This document shows, piece by piece, positions 1 to 9,367 of a DNA stretch of 64,000 nt. The notes beneath the pieces were generated by a model. The model made no database searches. It saw only the letters and a program-made list of their open reading frames with translations, and was not told the DNA's origin. The position numbers and the translations under genes were made by a program. The stretch's first letter is position 1, and every line of letters begins with the position of its first letter. This DNA comes from Deltaproteobacteria bacterium (GTDB taxonomy: Bacteria > Myxococcota_A > UBA9160 > SZUA-336). The DNA is taken from assembly GCA_029261925.1 (NCBI GenBank), contig JAJDAJ010000037.1, forward strand, positions 166,604 to 230,603. The letters run 5' to 3'.

Positions 1-2462
1 TCGAGGCCCGTCACCCCGTACTCACGCAGCACCCCGCGCAGCCCGTCGAGGAAGGACTCGTCGATGCCTGCGCCCTCGGCGCGGATGCGCCTGAGGTACA
101 TGGCCATCCGCGCGTCGCTCGACGGCCCCAGCTCGTCGTCGGCCAGGCGCGACGGGGTGCGGCTGAACAGCGCCTCGGTCGCGACGAACAGGCCGATCGG
201 CGCCGCCAGCTGCGAGAGCTCGGCGCGCAGCGCGCCGCCCGCGTCGTCGACCGGCGCCTCGAGCACCGCCACCAGGCGATCGGCGCGGGCCGGGTTGACG
301 TCGTAGCCCATCAGGATGCGCCGCAGCTCGACGCGCAGGGCCGCGACCGCAGCCGACCGCTGCGCGGCGGGCGCGGCGGGCGCGCGCGCCAGGTCCACCT
401 GCTCGCCGTCGAAGAGCAGGTCGAGCGGGTCGGGCTCGGGAGGCAGCTCGAGGCGCTCGCCCACGGGCGCCGCGGCCTCGCCGGCGGCCGGCTCGATCAC
501 CAGGATCACGTCGCCCGCCTGCACGCGCTCTCCGGCGCGCGCGACGACCTCGCGCACCACCCCGGAGACCGGCGCATGGAACGCGGTCTCGGTCTTCATG
601 GCCTCGAACAGGCCCAGCCGCTGGCCGGCCTCGACGTGATCGCCGGGCGCAACCGCCACCTCGATCAGCAGCGCCGGCGAGGGCGCGCGCACCTTCCCGC
701 CGACGTCGCGCTGTACCACGTGCTGGGCGCCGCTCATCTCGACGCGCAGCTCGACGTCGGTCTCGCTGTAGACGACGTTCGTGCTCGCGCCGCCCATCAT
801 CAGCACGCAGGTGTGCGGCCCGCGCTCCAGCAGGCTGACCTGCACGACCCGGTCGTCGAGATACACGCGGTAGGTCCAGCCTCCGATCGCGTAGACGCGC
901 AGCCGGTAGGCCACGCCGTCGAGCACCAGATCGACCTCGCCGCCCGACGATGCGGGCACGTTGCGCGGCCGGCCGTTCGCGGCCTCCGCGAAGAAGTTGG
1001 CCCGGACCTGGGCGCGCTCGCGCTGGTAGGACAGGATGGCCGCGGCGACCAGCACCCGGGGCGTCGCGCGCCGGGCCGCGGCGACCGGCGTGCGATCGAG
1101 CCAGCTGGTCGGGACGCCGCCGGCACGGAAGTCCGGGTGCTCGAGCACGTCGAGCAGGAAGCCCTTGTTGGTGACGCCGCCCTCGACCACCACGCGCGAG
1201 TCGCGCAGGGCCCGCACGAGGCGGGCGCGCGCCTCCTCGCGCGTGGAGCCGCGCGCGAGGATCTTGGCGACCATGGAGTCGAACTCCGCCGGGACCGATC
1301 CGCCCGCGGCGATGCCCGAGTCCACGCGGATGCCGGGACCGCAGGACAGGTCGAGCAGCGGCATGGCGCCGGGGCTGGGCGCGAAGCCGCGCGCCGGATC
1401 CTCCGCGCAGAGCCGGACCTCGATGCAGTGACCGCGCTCCGGCGGCTCCTCGACCGGGATCCGATCGCCCCGCGCGATCCGGATCTGCGTCTTGACCAGG
1501 TCGATGTCGGTGAGCATCTCGGTCACGCCGTGCTCGACCTGGAGCCGCGGATTGACCTCGAGGAAGAAGAAGCCGGCGTCGGTCACCAGGAACTCGCAGG
1601 TCGCGACGCCGACGTAGCTCGCCTCGCTCAGCAGCCGGACCGAGGCGTCGCGCATCTCGCGCTGCATGGCGAGCGGCAGGCCCGGCGGCGGACCCTCCTC
1701 GACGACCTTCTGGTGCTTGCGCTGCACGGAGCAGTCGCGCAGGCCCAGCGCCACCACGCTGCCGTGGCTGTCGGCAGCCATCTGCACCTCGATGTGGCGC
1801 GCGTCGGTGACGCAGGACTCGACGAAGAGCGTGCCGTCGCCGAACGCGTTCGCGGCCTCGCCGGTGGCGCTGTCGAACGCCGCCAGGAGCGTGGACGGAT
1901 CATTGACGCGGCGGATGCCGCGGCCGCCGCCACCGGCGGTGGCCTTGAGCATCAGCGGGAAGCCGATGCGCTCCGCCTCGCGCTCCACGCGATCGCGCTC
2001 GATGGCGCCGCCGCTCCACGGAGACACGGGCACCCGGGCGCGCTCGGCGAGCAGCTTCGAGGAGATCTTGTCGCCCAGCTGGCGCATGGTCGCCGCGCTG
2101 GGGCCCAGGAAGATCAGCTCCGCGGCCTCGAGCTTCTCGACGAACGACGGGTCCTCGGCCAGGAAGCCCCAGCCGGGCCAGACCGAGTCGGCCCGCGAGG
2201 CCCGCAGCGCGGCGAGCACGCGGTCGTGATCCAGGTAGGCGGGGCGAAGGGCGCCGCCATCCCCCGAGGCCCGCAGGGCGCTGCCGAGATCGATCGCCTC
2301 GTCGGCCTCGCGCACGAAGGGGGCGTTTCGATCGGGCTCGGTGTAGAGCGCGATCGAGACGAGGTCGCTGCCCTCCTCGGCCCGCAGCTCCGAGATGGCG
2401 CGGATGCAGCGCGTCGCGGCCTCGGCGCGGTTCAGCACCGCGATCCGCCGGGGGCCCGTCAA
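1..2462 (-). CDS. Biotin carboxylase / biotin carrier fusion, N-terminal part of a large acyl-CoA carboxylase (cut by window edge)
   Basis: ATP-dependent carboxylation of enzyme-bound biotin, then probably carboxyl transfer to an acyl-CoA. About 820 residues are visible and the frame runs off the left edge. A biotin carboxylase region with an ATP-grasp fold spans roughly residues 1-450 (glycine-rich KATAGGGGRGIR, VQRKHQK, EVNPRLQVEH). A biotinyl domain follows at about 590-660 with the attachment motif EAMKT, the biotin-carrying Lys being about residue 623. The more common motif is AMKM. The C-terminal part resembles the linker before a carboxyltransferase in long, eukaryote-like acetyl-CoA carboxylases. 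The start is TTG, six bases after an AAGGAG ribosome site. It lies 88 bases after actF on the same strand. Substrate (acetyl-, propionyl- or longer acyl-CoA) cannot be decided here. Confidence 0.85.
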   Translation of the reverse strand, partial: MTGPRRIAVLNRAEAATRCIRAISELRAEEGSDLVSIALYTEPDRNAPFVREADEAIDLGSALRASGDGGALRPAYLDHDRVLAALRASRADSVWPGWGFLAEDPSFVEKLEAAELIFLGPSAATMRQLGDKISSKLLAERARVPVSPWSGGAIERDRVEREAERIGFPLMLKATAGGGGRGIRRVNDPSTLLAAFDSATGEAANAFGDGTLFVESCVTDARHIEVQMAADSHGSVVALGLRDCSVQRKHQKVVEEGPPPGLPLAMQREMRDASVRLLSEASYVGVATCEFLVTDAGFFFLEVNPRLQVEHGVTEMLTDIDLVKTQIRIARGDRIPVEEPPERGHCIEVRLCAEDPARGFAPSPGAMPLLDLSCGPGIRVDSGIAAGGSVPAEFDSMVAKILARGSTREEARARLVRALRDSRVVVEGGVTNKGFLLDVLEHPDFRAGGVPTSWLDRTPVAAARRATPRVLVAAAILSYQRERAQVRANFFAEAANGRPRNVPASSGGEVDLVLDGVAYRLRVYAIGGWTYRVYLDDRVVQVSLLERGPHTCVLMMGGASTNVVYSETDVELRVEMSGAQHVVQRDVGGKVRAPSPALLIEVAVAPGDHVEAGQRLGLFEAMKTETAFHAPVSGVVREVVARAGERVQAGDVILVIEPAAGEAAAPVGERLELPPEPDPLDLLFDGEQVDLARAPAAPAAQRSAAVAALRVELRRILMGYDVNPARADRLVAVLEAPVDDAGGALRAELSQLAAPIGLFVATEALFSRTPSRLADDELGPSSDARMAMYLRRIRAEGAGIDESFLDGLRGVLREYGVTGL

Positions 2463-2550
2463 GCCGTTCTCCTTCCGCCGGGGATCTTAGCCCGCAATCG
2501 CGGACGCGTGGCGCGCAGCCCGAGCCGCCCGTCGCCCGCGCGAGGCCGGC

Positions 2551-3846
2551 CTACGAGGAGCGGGTCGGGACGGCGCCGGGGAAGACGCGGCTGAAGGTCA
2601 GGAAGCACAGGAAGAACGCCCCGATGAAGCCCGCCGCGACCCCCAGCTCGATCCAGCCCATGGGGGTGAGGGCCGCACCCTCGAAGACGGCACTCGGCCG
2701 CACCAGCGAGGGCGTCACCAGGACGTAGCGCTCCAGCCAGAAGCCGAGCACGGAGCCGAAGGCGATCGTGCCCAGGATGCCGACGGTCTTCTTGGGGCGC
2801 TGTCCCAGCAGGACCCAGAACGGGGCCACCCAGATCAGCAGCCAGACCGTCAGCGTCAGCTTCACGTACGGCTCGGTCAGCCGCTCCCAGAAGCCGCCCA
2901 GGTACCAGGTGTCCTGCAGGAACTGGGTCCCCAGGCGCGCCACCAGGAAGCCGGTCTCCTCCGGGATGTTGGCGTACCAGATCACGAAGTACTGGGACCA
3001 GAACAGGTACATCCAGAAGATGGAGAAGGCGAAGATCAGCTTGCCCAGGTCGTGCATGCGGTTCGAGGTCATGAAGCCCTCGGGCATGTCGGGCGAGTTC
3101 CGCAGCGCCAGGCAGATCAGCGTCAGCAGCGAGACCGACGAGAGGAATCCACCCCAGGAGTAGAACGCCGGGAACATGGTGCTGACCCATTCGGGCGACA
3201 GCGACATGATCATGTCGATGCCGATCAGCGAGTAGCAGATGGCGAAGGAGATCGCGACGACGGCCGCCATCTTGCGGCCGCGGCGCTCGGCCCAGTCGCG
3301 CTCGGCGATCTCCCCGCGCCACCCCCGGGTCCAGTTCGCGTAGAGCGACTGACGCCAGCCCGTGGCGGTCTCTCGCGCGCGGCCGAGCATGGGTCGGATG
3401 GTGATCCGCAGGTAGAGCACCGACACGAAGGTCACCCAGATCAGCGCGAGCGTGTCGCGCATGAACGTGAAGCCCGGCTCGAACCAGAACTCCTTGCCGT
3501 GGATCGGGTGGTGAGTCCACTCGAAGAGCTCGTGCCGGCCCGCGTACACGACCGCGAAGCCGATCAGCGACACGGGCACGAAGGCCCCCATCGAGTCGGC
3601 CACGCGCCGGATCGGGCCGGCCCAGGTCGCGTTGGTCAGACGCATGGCCGCCGAGAAGGCCAGCGCGCCGTTGGCCAGCGCCGCCCAGAGCAGCCAGTTG
3701 TGCAGGAAGACCCGGTAGGTGCGCGCGCTGCTGTCCGCGCTGGACACACCCATCACGAACGCGATGACTCCGAGCAGGAGCAGCGCGGCGAAGACCGCGG
3801 CCGGAACCGTCGGCAGGGATCTCGGCGTAGCGACGTCAGCGCTCAC
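2551..3846 (-). CDS. actF: Alternative complex III subunit F (NrfD-like membrane protein)
   Basis: Second quinol-site membrane subunit of the quinol:cytochrome c/HiPIP oxidoreductase called alternative complex III. The 431-residue protein has about ten hydrophobic segments and belongs to the NrfD/PsrC family, like ActC. It begins with GTG. It is the last gene of the act operon, starting four bases after actE ends. Recognition rests on the family pattern and on its place directly after actA-E. ActF is the shorter, more divergent of the two NrfD-like subunits, as expected. Confidence 0.9.
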   Translation of the reverse strand: MSADVATPRSLPTVPAAVFAALLLLGVIAFVMGVSSADSSARTYRVFLHNWLLWAALANGALAFSAAMRLTNATWAGPIRRVADSMGAFVPVSLIGFAVVYAGRHELFEWTHHPIHGKEFWFEPGFTFMRDTLALIWVTFVSVLYLRITIRPMLGRARETATGWRQSLYANWTRGWRGEIAERDWAERRGRKMAAVVAISFAICYSLIGIDMIMSLSPEWVSTMFPAFYSWGGFLSSVSLLTLICLALRNSPDMPEGFMTSNRMHDLGKLIFAFSIFWMYLFWSQYFVIWYANIPEETGFLVARLGTQFLQDTWYLGGFWERLTEPYVKLTLTVWLLIWVAPFWVLLGQRPKKTVGILGTIAFGSVLGFWLERYVLVTPSLVRPSAVFEGAALTPMGWIELGVAAGFIGAFFLCFLTFSRVFPGAVPTRSS

Positions 3847-3849
3847 TTC

Positions 3850-4458
3850 TCAGCTCCTCGGGAAAAGCACGCGCAGGTAGTTCACGATGTGCCAGCGGTC
3901 GTCGCTGGAGATCTGCGGGTAGGCCGGCATCATCGGCTTTCCGTAGCGGATCTTCGTGTAGAGCATCCCGTCCTCGTAGGCCGGAACGCTGGCCAGCGGG
4001 AAGGGCGGTGCACCCGCCGCGGCCAGGCGGCCCGCCACCGGCGCCTCGACCGGGCTGGCCATGCCGTCCGACGCGTGGCAGACGGCGCAGTGGACCCCGT
4101 ACAGCTTCTCGCCCCGGGCCAGGGACGCGGGCGTGGGCGCGATCGGATTGCGCAGGGCACGCGCCTCGGGCGAGTGCATCGGGTTGGCGGCCATGGGGTT
4201 GTCGGGCCGGATGCGCGGCGTGATCCCGCCCGCCGGCACGGTGTTCTCGGGAGGCACCCAGGGACCGACCAGCGGCCCGTCGCCGAGCTCGGACGTCGGC
4301 GTCCAGAGCCCCTCCTCCAGCGCCGGCGAGCGCGGCTCGAGAGCCTGAATCGCCGGCTGCTCCTTCATCTGGGAGAACCACTGCCGGTCCACCTGCTCGA
4401 AGCAGCCGGAGCCGATCACCGCCAGCAGCGCGATCGCCGTGATCTCAGGCCGAGACAA
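3850..4458 (-). CDS. actE: Alternative complex III subunit E (monoheme cytochrome c lipoprotein)
   Basis: Electron-transfer subunit of alternative complex III. The 202-residue protein starts with a short hydrophobic stretch ending in GSGC, a lipobox, so it should be anchored by lipid outside the cytoplasmic membrane. A single heme-binding CAVCH lies at about residue 127, and a Met in the YGKPMMPAY stretch is the likely distal heme ligand. The start is TTG, overlapping the end of actD by 14 bases, which suggests translational coupling. Confidence 0.9.
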   Translation of the reverse strand: MSRPEITAIALLAVIGSGCFEQVDRQWFSQMKEQPAIQALEPRSPALEEGLWTPTSELGDGPLVGPWVPPENTVPAGGITPRIRPDNPMAANPMHSPEARALRNPIAPTPASLARGEKLYGVHCAVCHASDGMASPVEAPVAGRLAAAGAPPFPLASVPAYEDGMLYTKIRYGKPMMPAYPQISSDDRWHIVNYLRVLFPRS

Positions 4459-4951
4459 CGCGCACCTCCGTGCAGCCGACGCTGGTCAGCAGCTCCTGCA
4501 CGCGCGAGACCTGGTCCGCATGGCAGTCCACGACGCAGCCGAACTCGTCGCCGCTGAAGCTGGGCTGGTAGGCCCCGTGGTCCCGGCGCGCGACCATCCA
4601 CATACCGTGGATCAGCAGCCCGACCACGGTCAGGATGCCCCCGAAGAGGATGTTCAGCTCGAAGCCGATGATCGTGTAGGCGGGAATCGACGCGAAGGGC
4701 TTGCCGCCGATCACGATCGGCCAGTCATAGGCCATCCAGATCTGCATGTAGTAGGCCAGGGTGACGCCGGTCAGGCAGCCGATCAGCGTGTACAGGCGCA
4801 CGATGCTCGGGCCCCGGTCGAGTGCGTGCTCGATCTCGTGGCTCGGGCAGGGCGCGTACACGTCGAGGGCGCCGAAGCCGGCGTCCTTGAGCTCGTGCAC
4901 GGCGTGCGCCGTGGCGTCGGGCGTCTTCAGTATGCCCAGGACCTGTGCCAT
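4445..4951 (-). CDS. actD: Alternative complex III subunit D (DUF3341 family)
   Basis: Small membrane subunit of alternative complex III. The protein has 168 residues with two hydrophobic segments (around 55-75 and 95-120) flanked by soluble ends, the usual ActD layout. The start ATG overlaps the actC stop as ATGA. In the order actABCDEF, this protein of this size is the one expected between the first NrfD-like subunit and the monoheme cytochrome. Its biochemical role in the complex is structural as far as known. Confidence 0.88.
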   Translation of the reverse strand: MAQVLGILKTPDATAHAVHELKDAGFGALDVYAPCPSHEIEHALDRGPSIVRLYTLIGCLTGVTLAYYMQIWMAYDWPIVIGGKPFASIPAYTIIGFELNILFGGILTVVGLLIHGMWMVARRDHGAYQPSFSGDEFGCVVDCHADQVSRVQELLTSVGCTEVRVVSA

Positions 4952-6294
4952 CAGTGGGCCCCCTCCGCCCGCGTCTCGTCCTCGTAGTAGAGCTCCTTGA
5001 CCTCCTGGATCGCGATCACGGGGAACATGCGCAGGAAGATCAGGAACATGAAGAAGACCAGCGCGAAGCTCGCGACGAGGATCGTCATCTCGACCCAGCT
5101 CGGCGTGTAGTGACCCCAGGCCGCGGGGTCGTACTCGTGCGAGATGCCGGTGAGGATGATGACGTAGCGCTCGAACCACATGCCGATGTTGATGAAGATC
5201 GAGATGGTCCAGAGCACCTTCAGGTTGGTGCGCATCTTCTTGAACCAGAGCGGCAGCGGGCTGATCACGTTGCAGATGATCATGATCCAGGTGGCCCACC
5301 AGTAGTACCCGAAGCCGCGGAACCAGAACGACATCTGCTCGTAGGGGTTTGCCGAGTACCAGGCCATGAAGTACTCGATGCCGTACGAGTAGCCGACGAT
5401 CGAGGACGTGAGCAGGATCAGCTTGCCCATGTTGTCGAAGTGCTCGTCGCGCAGGTACGCCTGCAGCCCGAAGGCGTTGCGCACCGGAACGAGCACGGTG
5501 ATCACCATGGCGATGCCCGAGAAGATCGCGCCGGCGACGAAGTACGGCGCGAAGATCGTGGTGTGCCAGCCGGGCACGACCGACGTGGCGAAGTCCCAGG
5601 ACACCACGCTGTGGACCGAGAGCACCAGCGGCGTCGCCAGCCCCGACAGGTGCAGGACCGCGCGGGAGTGGGCGCGCCACTGCTCACCGGACCCGCGCCA
5701 GCCCATGGCCAGCACGCGGTACAGGTGGCGTCGCCAGTCGCGCACGCGGTCGCGCGCCGCGGCCACGTCGGGAATCAGCCCGACGCAGAAGAACAGGATC
5801 GAGATCAGCATGTAGGTGTTGATCGCGAACAGGTCCCAGACGAGCGGCGACTTGAAGTTGACCCAGAGCCCCCGCTGGTTCGGGTACGGGATGATGAAGT
5901 AGAACTTCCAGGCGCGGCCCAGGTGGAGCAGCGGGAACAGGGCCGCCACGATCACCGCGAAGACCGTCATGGCCTCGGCGCCGCGGTTGACCGCGTTGCG
6001 CCAGCGCGCGCGGAACAGGAAGAGGATCGCCGAGATCAGCGTGCCGGCGTGCGCGATGCCGACCCAGAAGACGAAGGTCGTGATGTACACGCCCCACATC
6101 ACCGGGTGGTTCAGGCCCGTGACGCCGAAGCCCTCGCGGAACTGGTAGGCGAAGGCCGCCATCCCGCAGGCCACCAGCGCGCCGCAGAAGAGCGTTCCGA
6201 GCACGTAGAGCAGGCCGGGGGGCTCCAGGACGCGCAGGATGTCGTCGTTGATCGCGTCCGCGCTCGCCGGGACGGGTTCGGTCACCGCAGCCAT
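4951..6294 (-). CDS. actC: Alternative complex III subunit C (NrfD-like, quinol-binding membrane protein)
   Basis: Main quinol-oxidising membrane subunit. The 447-residue protein has about ten transmembrane segments and clear NrfD/PsrC-type signatures such as HPVMWGVYI near residue 63, where His and neighbouring polar residues contribute to the quinone pocket in this family. It starts three bases after the actB stop codon and its own stop overlaps the actD start. It receives electrons for the Fe-S clusters of ActB and hemes of ActA. Confidence 0.92.
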   Translation of the reverse strand: MAAVTEPVPASADAINDDILRVLEPPGLLYVLGTLFCGALVACGMAAFAYQFREGFGVTGLNHPVMWGVYITTFVFWVGIAHAGTLISAILFLFRARWRNAVNRGAEAMTVFAVIVAALFPLLHLGRAWKFYFIIPYPNQRGLWVNFKSPLVWDLFAINTYMLISILFFCVGLIPDVAAARDRVRDWRRHLYRVLAMGWRGSGEQWRAHSRAVLHLSGLATPLVLSVHSVVSWDFATSVVPGWHTTIFAPYFVAGAIFSGIAMVITVLVPVRNAFGLQAYLRDEHFDNMGKLILLTSSIVGYSYGIEYFMAWYSANPYEQMSFWFRGFGYYWWATWIMIICNVISPLPLWFKKMRTNLKVLWTISIFINIGMWFERYVIILTGISHEYDPAAWGHYTPSWVEMTILVASFALVFFMFLIFLRMFPVIAIQEVKELYYEDETRAEGAH

Positions 6295-6297
6295 CGT

Positions 6298-9200
6298 CTA
6301 TGCCTCGCCCGCTTCGAAGCGCCGGACCGCCTTCTGGTAGGAGACGCCCGGGCGTGTGTACAGGTGCTCGAGCACCCGGTAGGCGCGCGGGTCGTCGCGG
6401 AGCTCGGTCACTCGGCTCGCGGGATCCCGCAGGTTCCCGAAGGTGATTGCATCGCTCGGACAGGTCTGCGCGCAGGCCGGCGTGATGTCTCCGTCGCGGA
6501 CGAGCCGGCCCTGCGACTGCGCCAGGGTCTTGCCGTCGTGGATGCGCTGCACGCACATCGAGCACTTCTCCATGACGCCCTTCGCGCGCACCATCACGTC
6601 GGGGTTCAGGCCGAAGTTCTCCGGCTCCTCGTAGTACTCGTCGTAGCGCCAGCTATTGAAGCGCCGCACCTTGTACGGGCAGTTGTTGGAGCAGAACCGC
6701 GTGCCGATGCAGCGGTTGGGCACCATGATGTTCAGGCCCTCGTGCGTGTGGTACGTGGCGATCACCGGGCACACGTTCTCGCACGGGGCCGCGCCGCAGT
6801 GCTGGCACATCATGGGCAGGTGGCGCACGTCGGGATGGTCGTCGGTCTCCTCGACGTAGCGCTCGATGCGCATCCAGAACATCTCGCGGCCCATCAGCGA
6901 GTTGGCCGGGCCGACCACGGGCGTGTTGTTCTCCACCGCGCAGGCCGCCACGCAGGCGTTGCAGCCGGAGCAGGCGTCGACATCGACGTTCAGGCCCCAG
7001 CGATAGGGACTGTCGGCGTGCGCATCGGACGCCGGGTCATAGTCGGTCGTGACCAGGTGGCTGGCGTCGCCCTGGACCGGCAGCGGCTTGACGCCGTACA
7101 CGTCGGCCGGCGTGCCCGGGTTCGCGCCCGGCAGCGCATGCGCGTCGCCGTGACCTTCGCCATGTGCATCCCCGCCGTGAGAGGCGTCGCCGCCGTGGCC
7201 GTCGCCGTGGCCACCGCCGGAGCCATGATCCGGGTCGTGCAGCGCCGCCAGGGTCATCGATTTGGCGAAGCCGCGGTTCTCCTGGTCGAAGGTGAGCTGC
7301 GCGCGCGCGATCGGCTCGCGTGCGCCCGTGGGTCGCACGCTGGCGCGTGTCGAGTACCAGGCCAGCGCGCCGCTCGCGGAGTCGAGGCGCCCCGGGATCA
7401 GGCGGAAGGCATTGACGCCGATGCTGCGCGACTTGCCGCGGTGGTCGGGCTCGGGCTGGTCCGGGGCGAGCGGCGGGTGCCCGTTTCCGACCTGGAGCGC
7501 GACCGCGCCGCGGCGCACGCCCGAGTGCACGAAGACCGGCACCTCGACCTTGCCGGCCGAGGTGGCGAGCTCGACGACGTCGCCCGTGCGCACGCCCAGC
7601 CGCCCGGCGGTATCCGGGTGCAGCTCGGCCACGCTGCTCCAGGTCGTCTTGAGCACCGGATCGGGGATCTCGTGGAGCAGCGCGATGCGCGCGCTGCGGC
7701 CGTCGTAGAAGTGGAGCGATGGGTAGACCACCAGCGCCAGATCGTCACCGGAGCCGTCGAGCTCGGCCGCGCCGAGGTCCAGCGCCGCGATGGCGGCGGG
7801 ATCGACGGCGGCCGGGACCGGACCGGACGGACGGCCGGATCCGCCGCTGCCCAGCGCGCGGTCGAGGGCGTCGGCCCCGCCCCATGCAGCGCGCAGCGCC
7901 TCGAAGAAGCTGGCGGGCAGGCCGTCTCCGCGGCCCAGCGCGCGCGCGGCATCGAGGAGGACGTCGCCGGCCGCGCGGGTCTCGAAGATCGGACGGATGG
8001 TCGGCTGCTGGAGGCGCCGCACGCCCGCGACGGGCTCGGCGTCGCCCCAGGCCTCGTGGGGGGTGTGGTCCGGCAGCACCAGGTCCGCGAGCGCGGTGGT
8101 CTCGTCGCTGGCGCTGGAGAAGCTCACCACGAAGGGCCGCTCCATGGCGTCGGCGAAGCCGACCTGCGGCGCGCTGTAGACCGGGTCCACGCCGTGCACC
8201 AGCAGCACCTTGACGTCACCGCCGCGCATCTTGCCGGCCAGCTCGGTCAGGTCCGCGAAGCGGCCGAGACGCTCGACCCGGTGGTCGGGCCCGAAGACGA
8301 CCGTGTCATTGATCGCTCCGGCCGCGGCGTTGATCAGCATGACCGCGCCGGCGAAGGCCGCGGCGTTGGTGCCCTGCACCTCGGCGCCCGGGGGCAGCGC
8401 GAGCGGCGCCTTGGCGTCCGCGATGCGCCGCGCCAGCGCGTCGATTCGCGCGGCGTCGATCCCCGTGCGCGCGCTGGTGGCCGCGGCACGGAACTGCGCC
8501 AGCGCGCCGGCCAGGTCGCCCCGACCGCGCAGGCGCGCGACGGCGTGGGCCAGCGACAGCGCGACGAGCGCCTCGGTCCCGGGCTCGGGAGCGAGCCACT
8601 CGTCGGCGTTGCCGCCGGTCAGGCCCAGCCGCGGGCCGACGAAGGCGTGGTAGCCGTGACCGTCCTGGCGCGCGCGCATGAAGCCGCGCTGGTTCGAGAC
8701 CGGATCGAGCCAGGTCTCGAGGAAGTCGGTGCCGAACGAGACGACCAGATCTGCCTTGCCGAAGTCGAACTGCGGCACGCCGGAGCGCCCGAACAGCCGG
8801 CGGTTCGCCGCGCGCAGCGCCTCGTGCGCGAACGGCTCGTAGCGCAGGCGCTGCGGCGAGCCGAGCGCCGCCATCACCTGGTCGATCAGAGCGTCGAGCG
8901 TGCCCGTCTCGAGCCCGCCCAGGAAGAACGCCTTGCCGGGGCTCTGGCGCAGCTGCGCCACCAGCAGCTGCATGGCCTCGTCCCAGCCGATCCGCTCGAG
9001 ACCGTTCGCGCCGCGCTTCATGGGCCCGCGGAAGCGGTTGGCGTCGTACGTGCGGTACAGGCTGGACTGACCGCGAACGCAGAGCCCGCCCTCGGTGAAC
9101 GGGTCGTCGGCGCGCCCCTCGACCTTGATCGGGCGGCCTTCACGGGTGGTCACCGTGGTGGCGCACGCACCCGGACACTCCCGGCAGGTGCTGTGGTACC

Positions 9201-9345
9201 GCGTCGGGATCCCGGGGATCACCTCCTCGGGCTGGTTGAGGTACGGGATCACCTTCTCGACCGGCTCCTTGCACGCCACGGTGGCGGCGGCGCCGGCAGA
9301 GAGACCGGTGATCTTCAGGAAGTCTCGGCGATCGAGCTCGGGCAT
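6298..9345 (-). CDS. actB: Alternative complex III subunit B (molybdopterin-fold plus multi Fe-S protein)
   Basis: Large electron-transfer subunit exposed on the periplasmic side. The start ATG gives 1015 residues. The N-terminus carries a Tat-type RRDFLK motif followed by a hydrophobic segment. Residues about 50-700 have the fold of molybdopterin oxidoreductases (CRECPGACATT), but in characterised ActB this domain binds no molybdenum cofactor. The C-terminal third has ferredoxin-like clusters: CSGCNACVAAC, CQHCGAAPCENVCP, CIGTRFCSNNCP and CSMC...CAQTCP. A His/Gly/Asp-rich linker (HGDGHGGDASHGGD) sits between the two parts. The frame is open 35 codons further upstream, but the Tat motif fixes the chosen start. 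Confidence 0.93.
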   Translation of the reverse strand: MPELDRRDFLKITGLSAGAAATVACKEPVEKVIPYLNQPEEVIPGIPTRYHSTCRECPGACATTVTTREGRPIKVEGRADDPFTEGGLCVRGQSSLYRTYDANRFRGPMKRGANGLERIGWDEAMQLLVAQLRQSPGKAFFLGGLETGTLDALIDQVMAALGSPQRLRYEPFAHEALRAANRRLFGRSGVPQFDFGKADLVVSFGTDFLETWLDPVSNQRGFMRARQDGHGYHAFVGPRLGLTGGNADEWLAPEPGTEALVALSLAHAVARLRGRGDLAGALAQFRAAATSARTGIDAARIDALARRIADAKAPLALPPGAEVQGTNAAAFAGAVMLINAAAGAINDTVVFGPDHRVERLGRFADLTELAGKMRGGDVKVLLVHGVDPVYSAPQVGFADAMERPFVVSFSSASDETTALADLVLPDHTPHEAWGDAEPVAGVRRLQQPTIRPIFETRAAGDVLLDAARALGRGDGLPASFFEALRAAWGGADALDRALGSGGSGRPSGPVPAAVDPAAIAALDLGAAELDGSGDDLALVVYPSLHFYDGRSARIALLHEIPDPVLKTTWSSVAELHPDTAGRLGVRTGDVVELATSAGKVEVPVFVHSGVRRGAVALQVGNGHPPLAPDQPEPDHRGKSRSIGVNAFRLIPGRLDSASGALAWYSTRASVRPTGAREPIARAQLTFDQENRGFAKSMTLAALHDPDHGSGGGHGDGHGGDASHGGDAHGEGHGDAHALPGANPGTPADVYGVKPLPVQGDASHLVTTDYDPASDAHADSPYRWGLNVDVDACSGCNACVAACAVENNTPVVGPANSLMGREMFWMRIERYVEETDDHPDVRHLPMMCQHCGAAPCENVCPVIATYHTHEGLNIMVPNRCIGTRFCSNNCPYKVRRFNSWRYDEYYEEPENFGLNPDVMVRAKGVMEKCSMCVQRIHDGKTLAQSQGRLVRDGDITPACAQTCPSDAITFGNLRDPASRVTELRDDPRAYRVLEHLYTRPGVSYQKAVRRFEAGEA

Positions 9346-9367
9346 GACTCGGTGGATCCTGTCCGTC

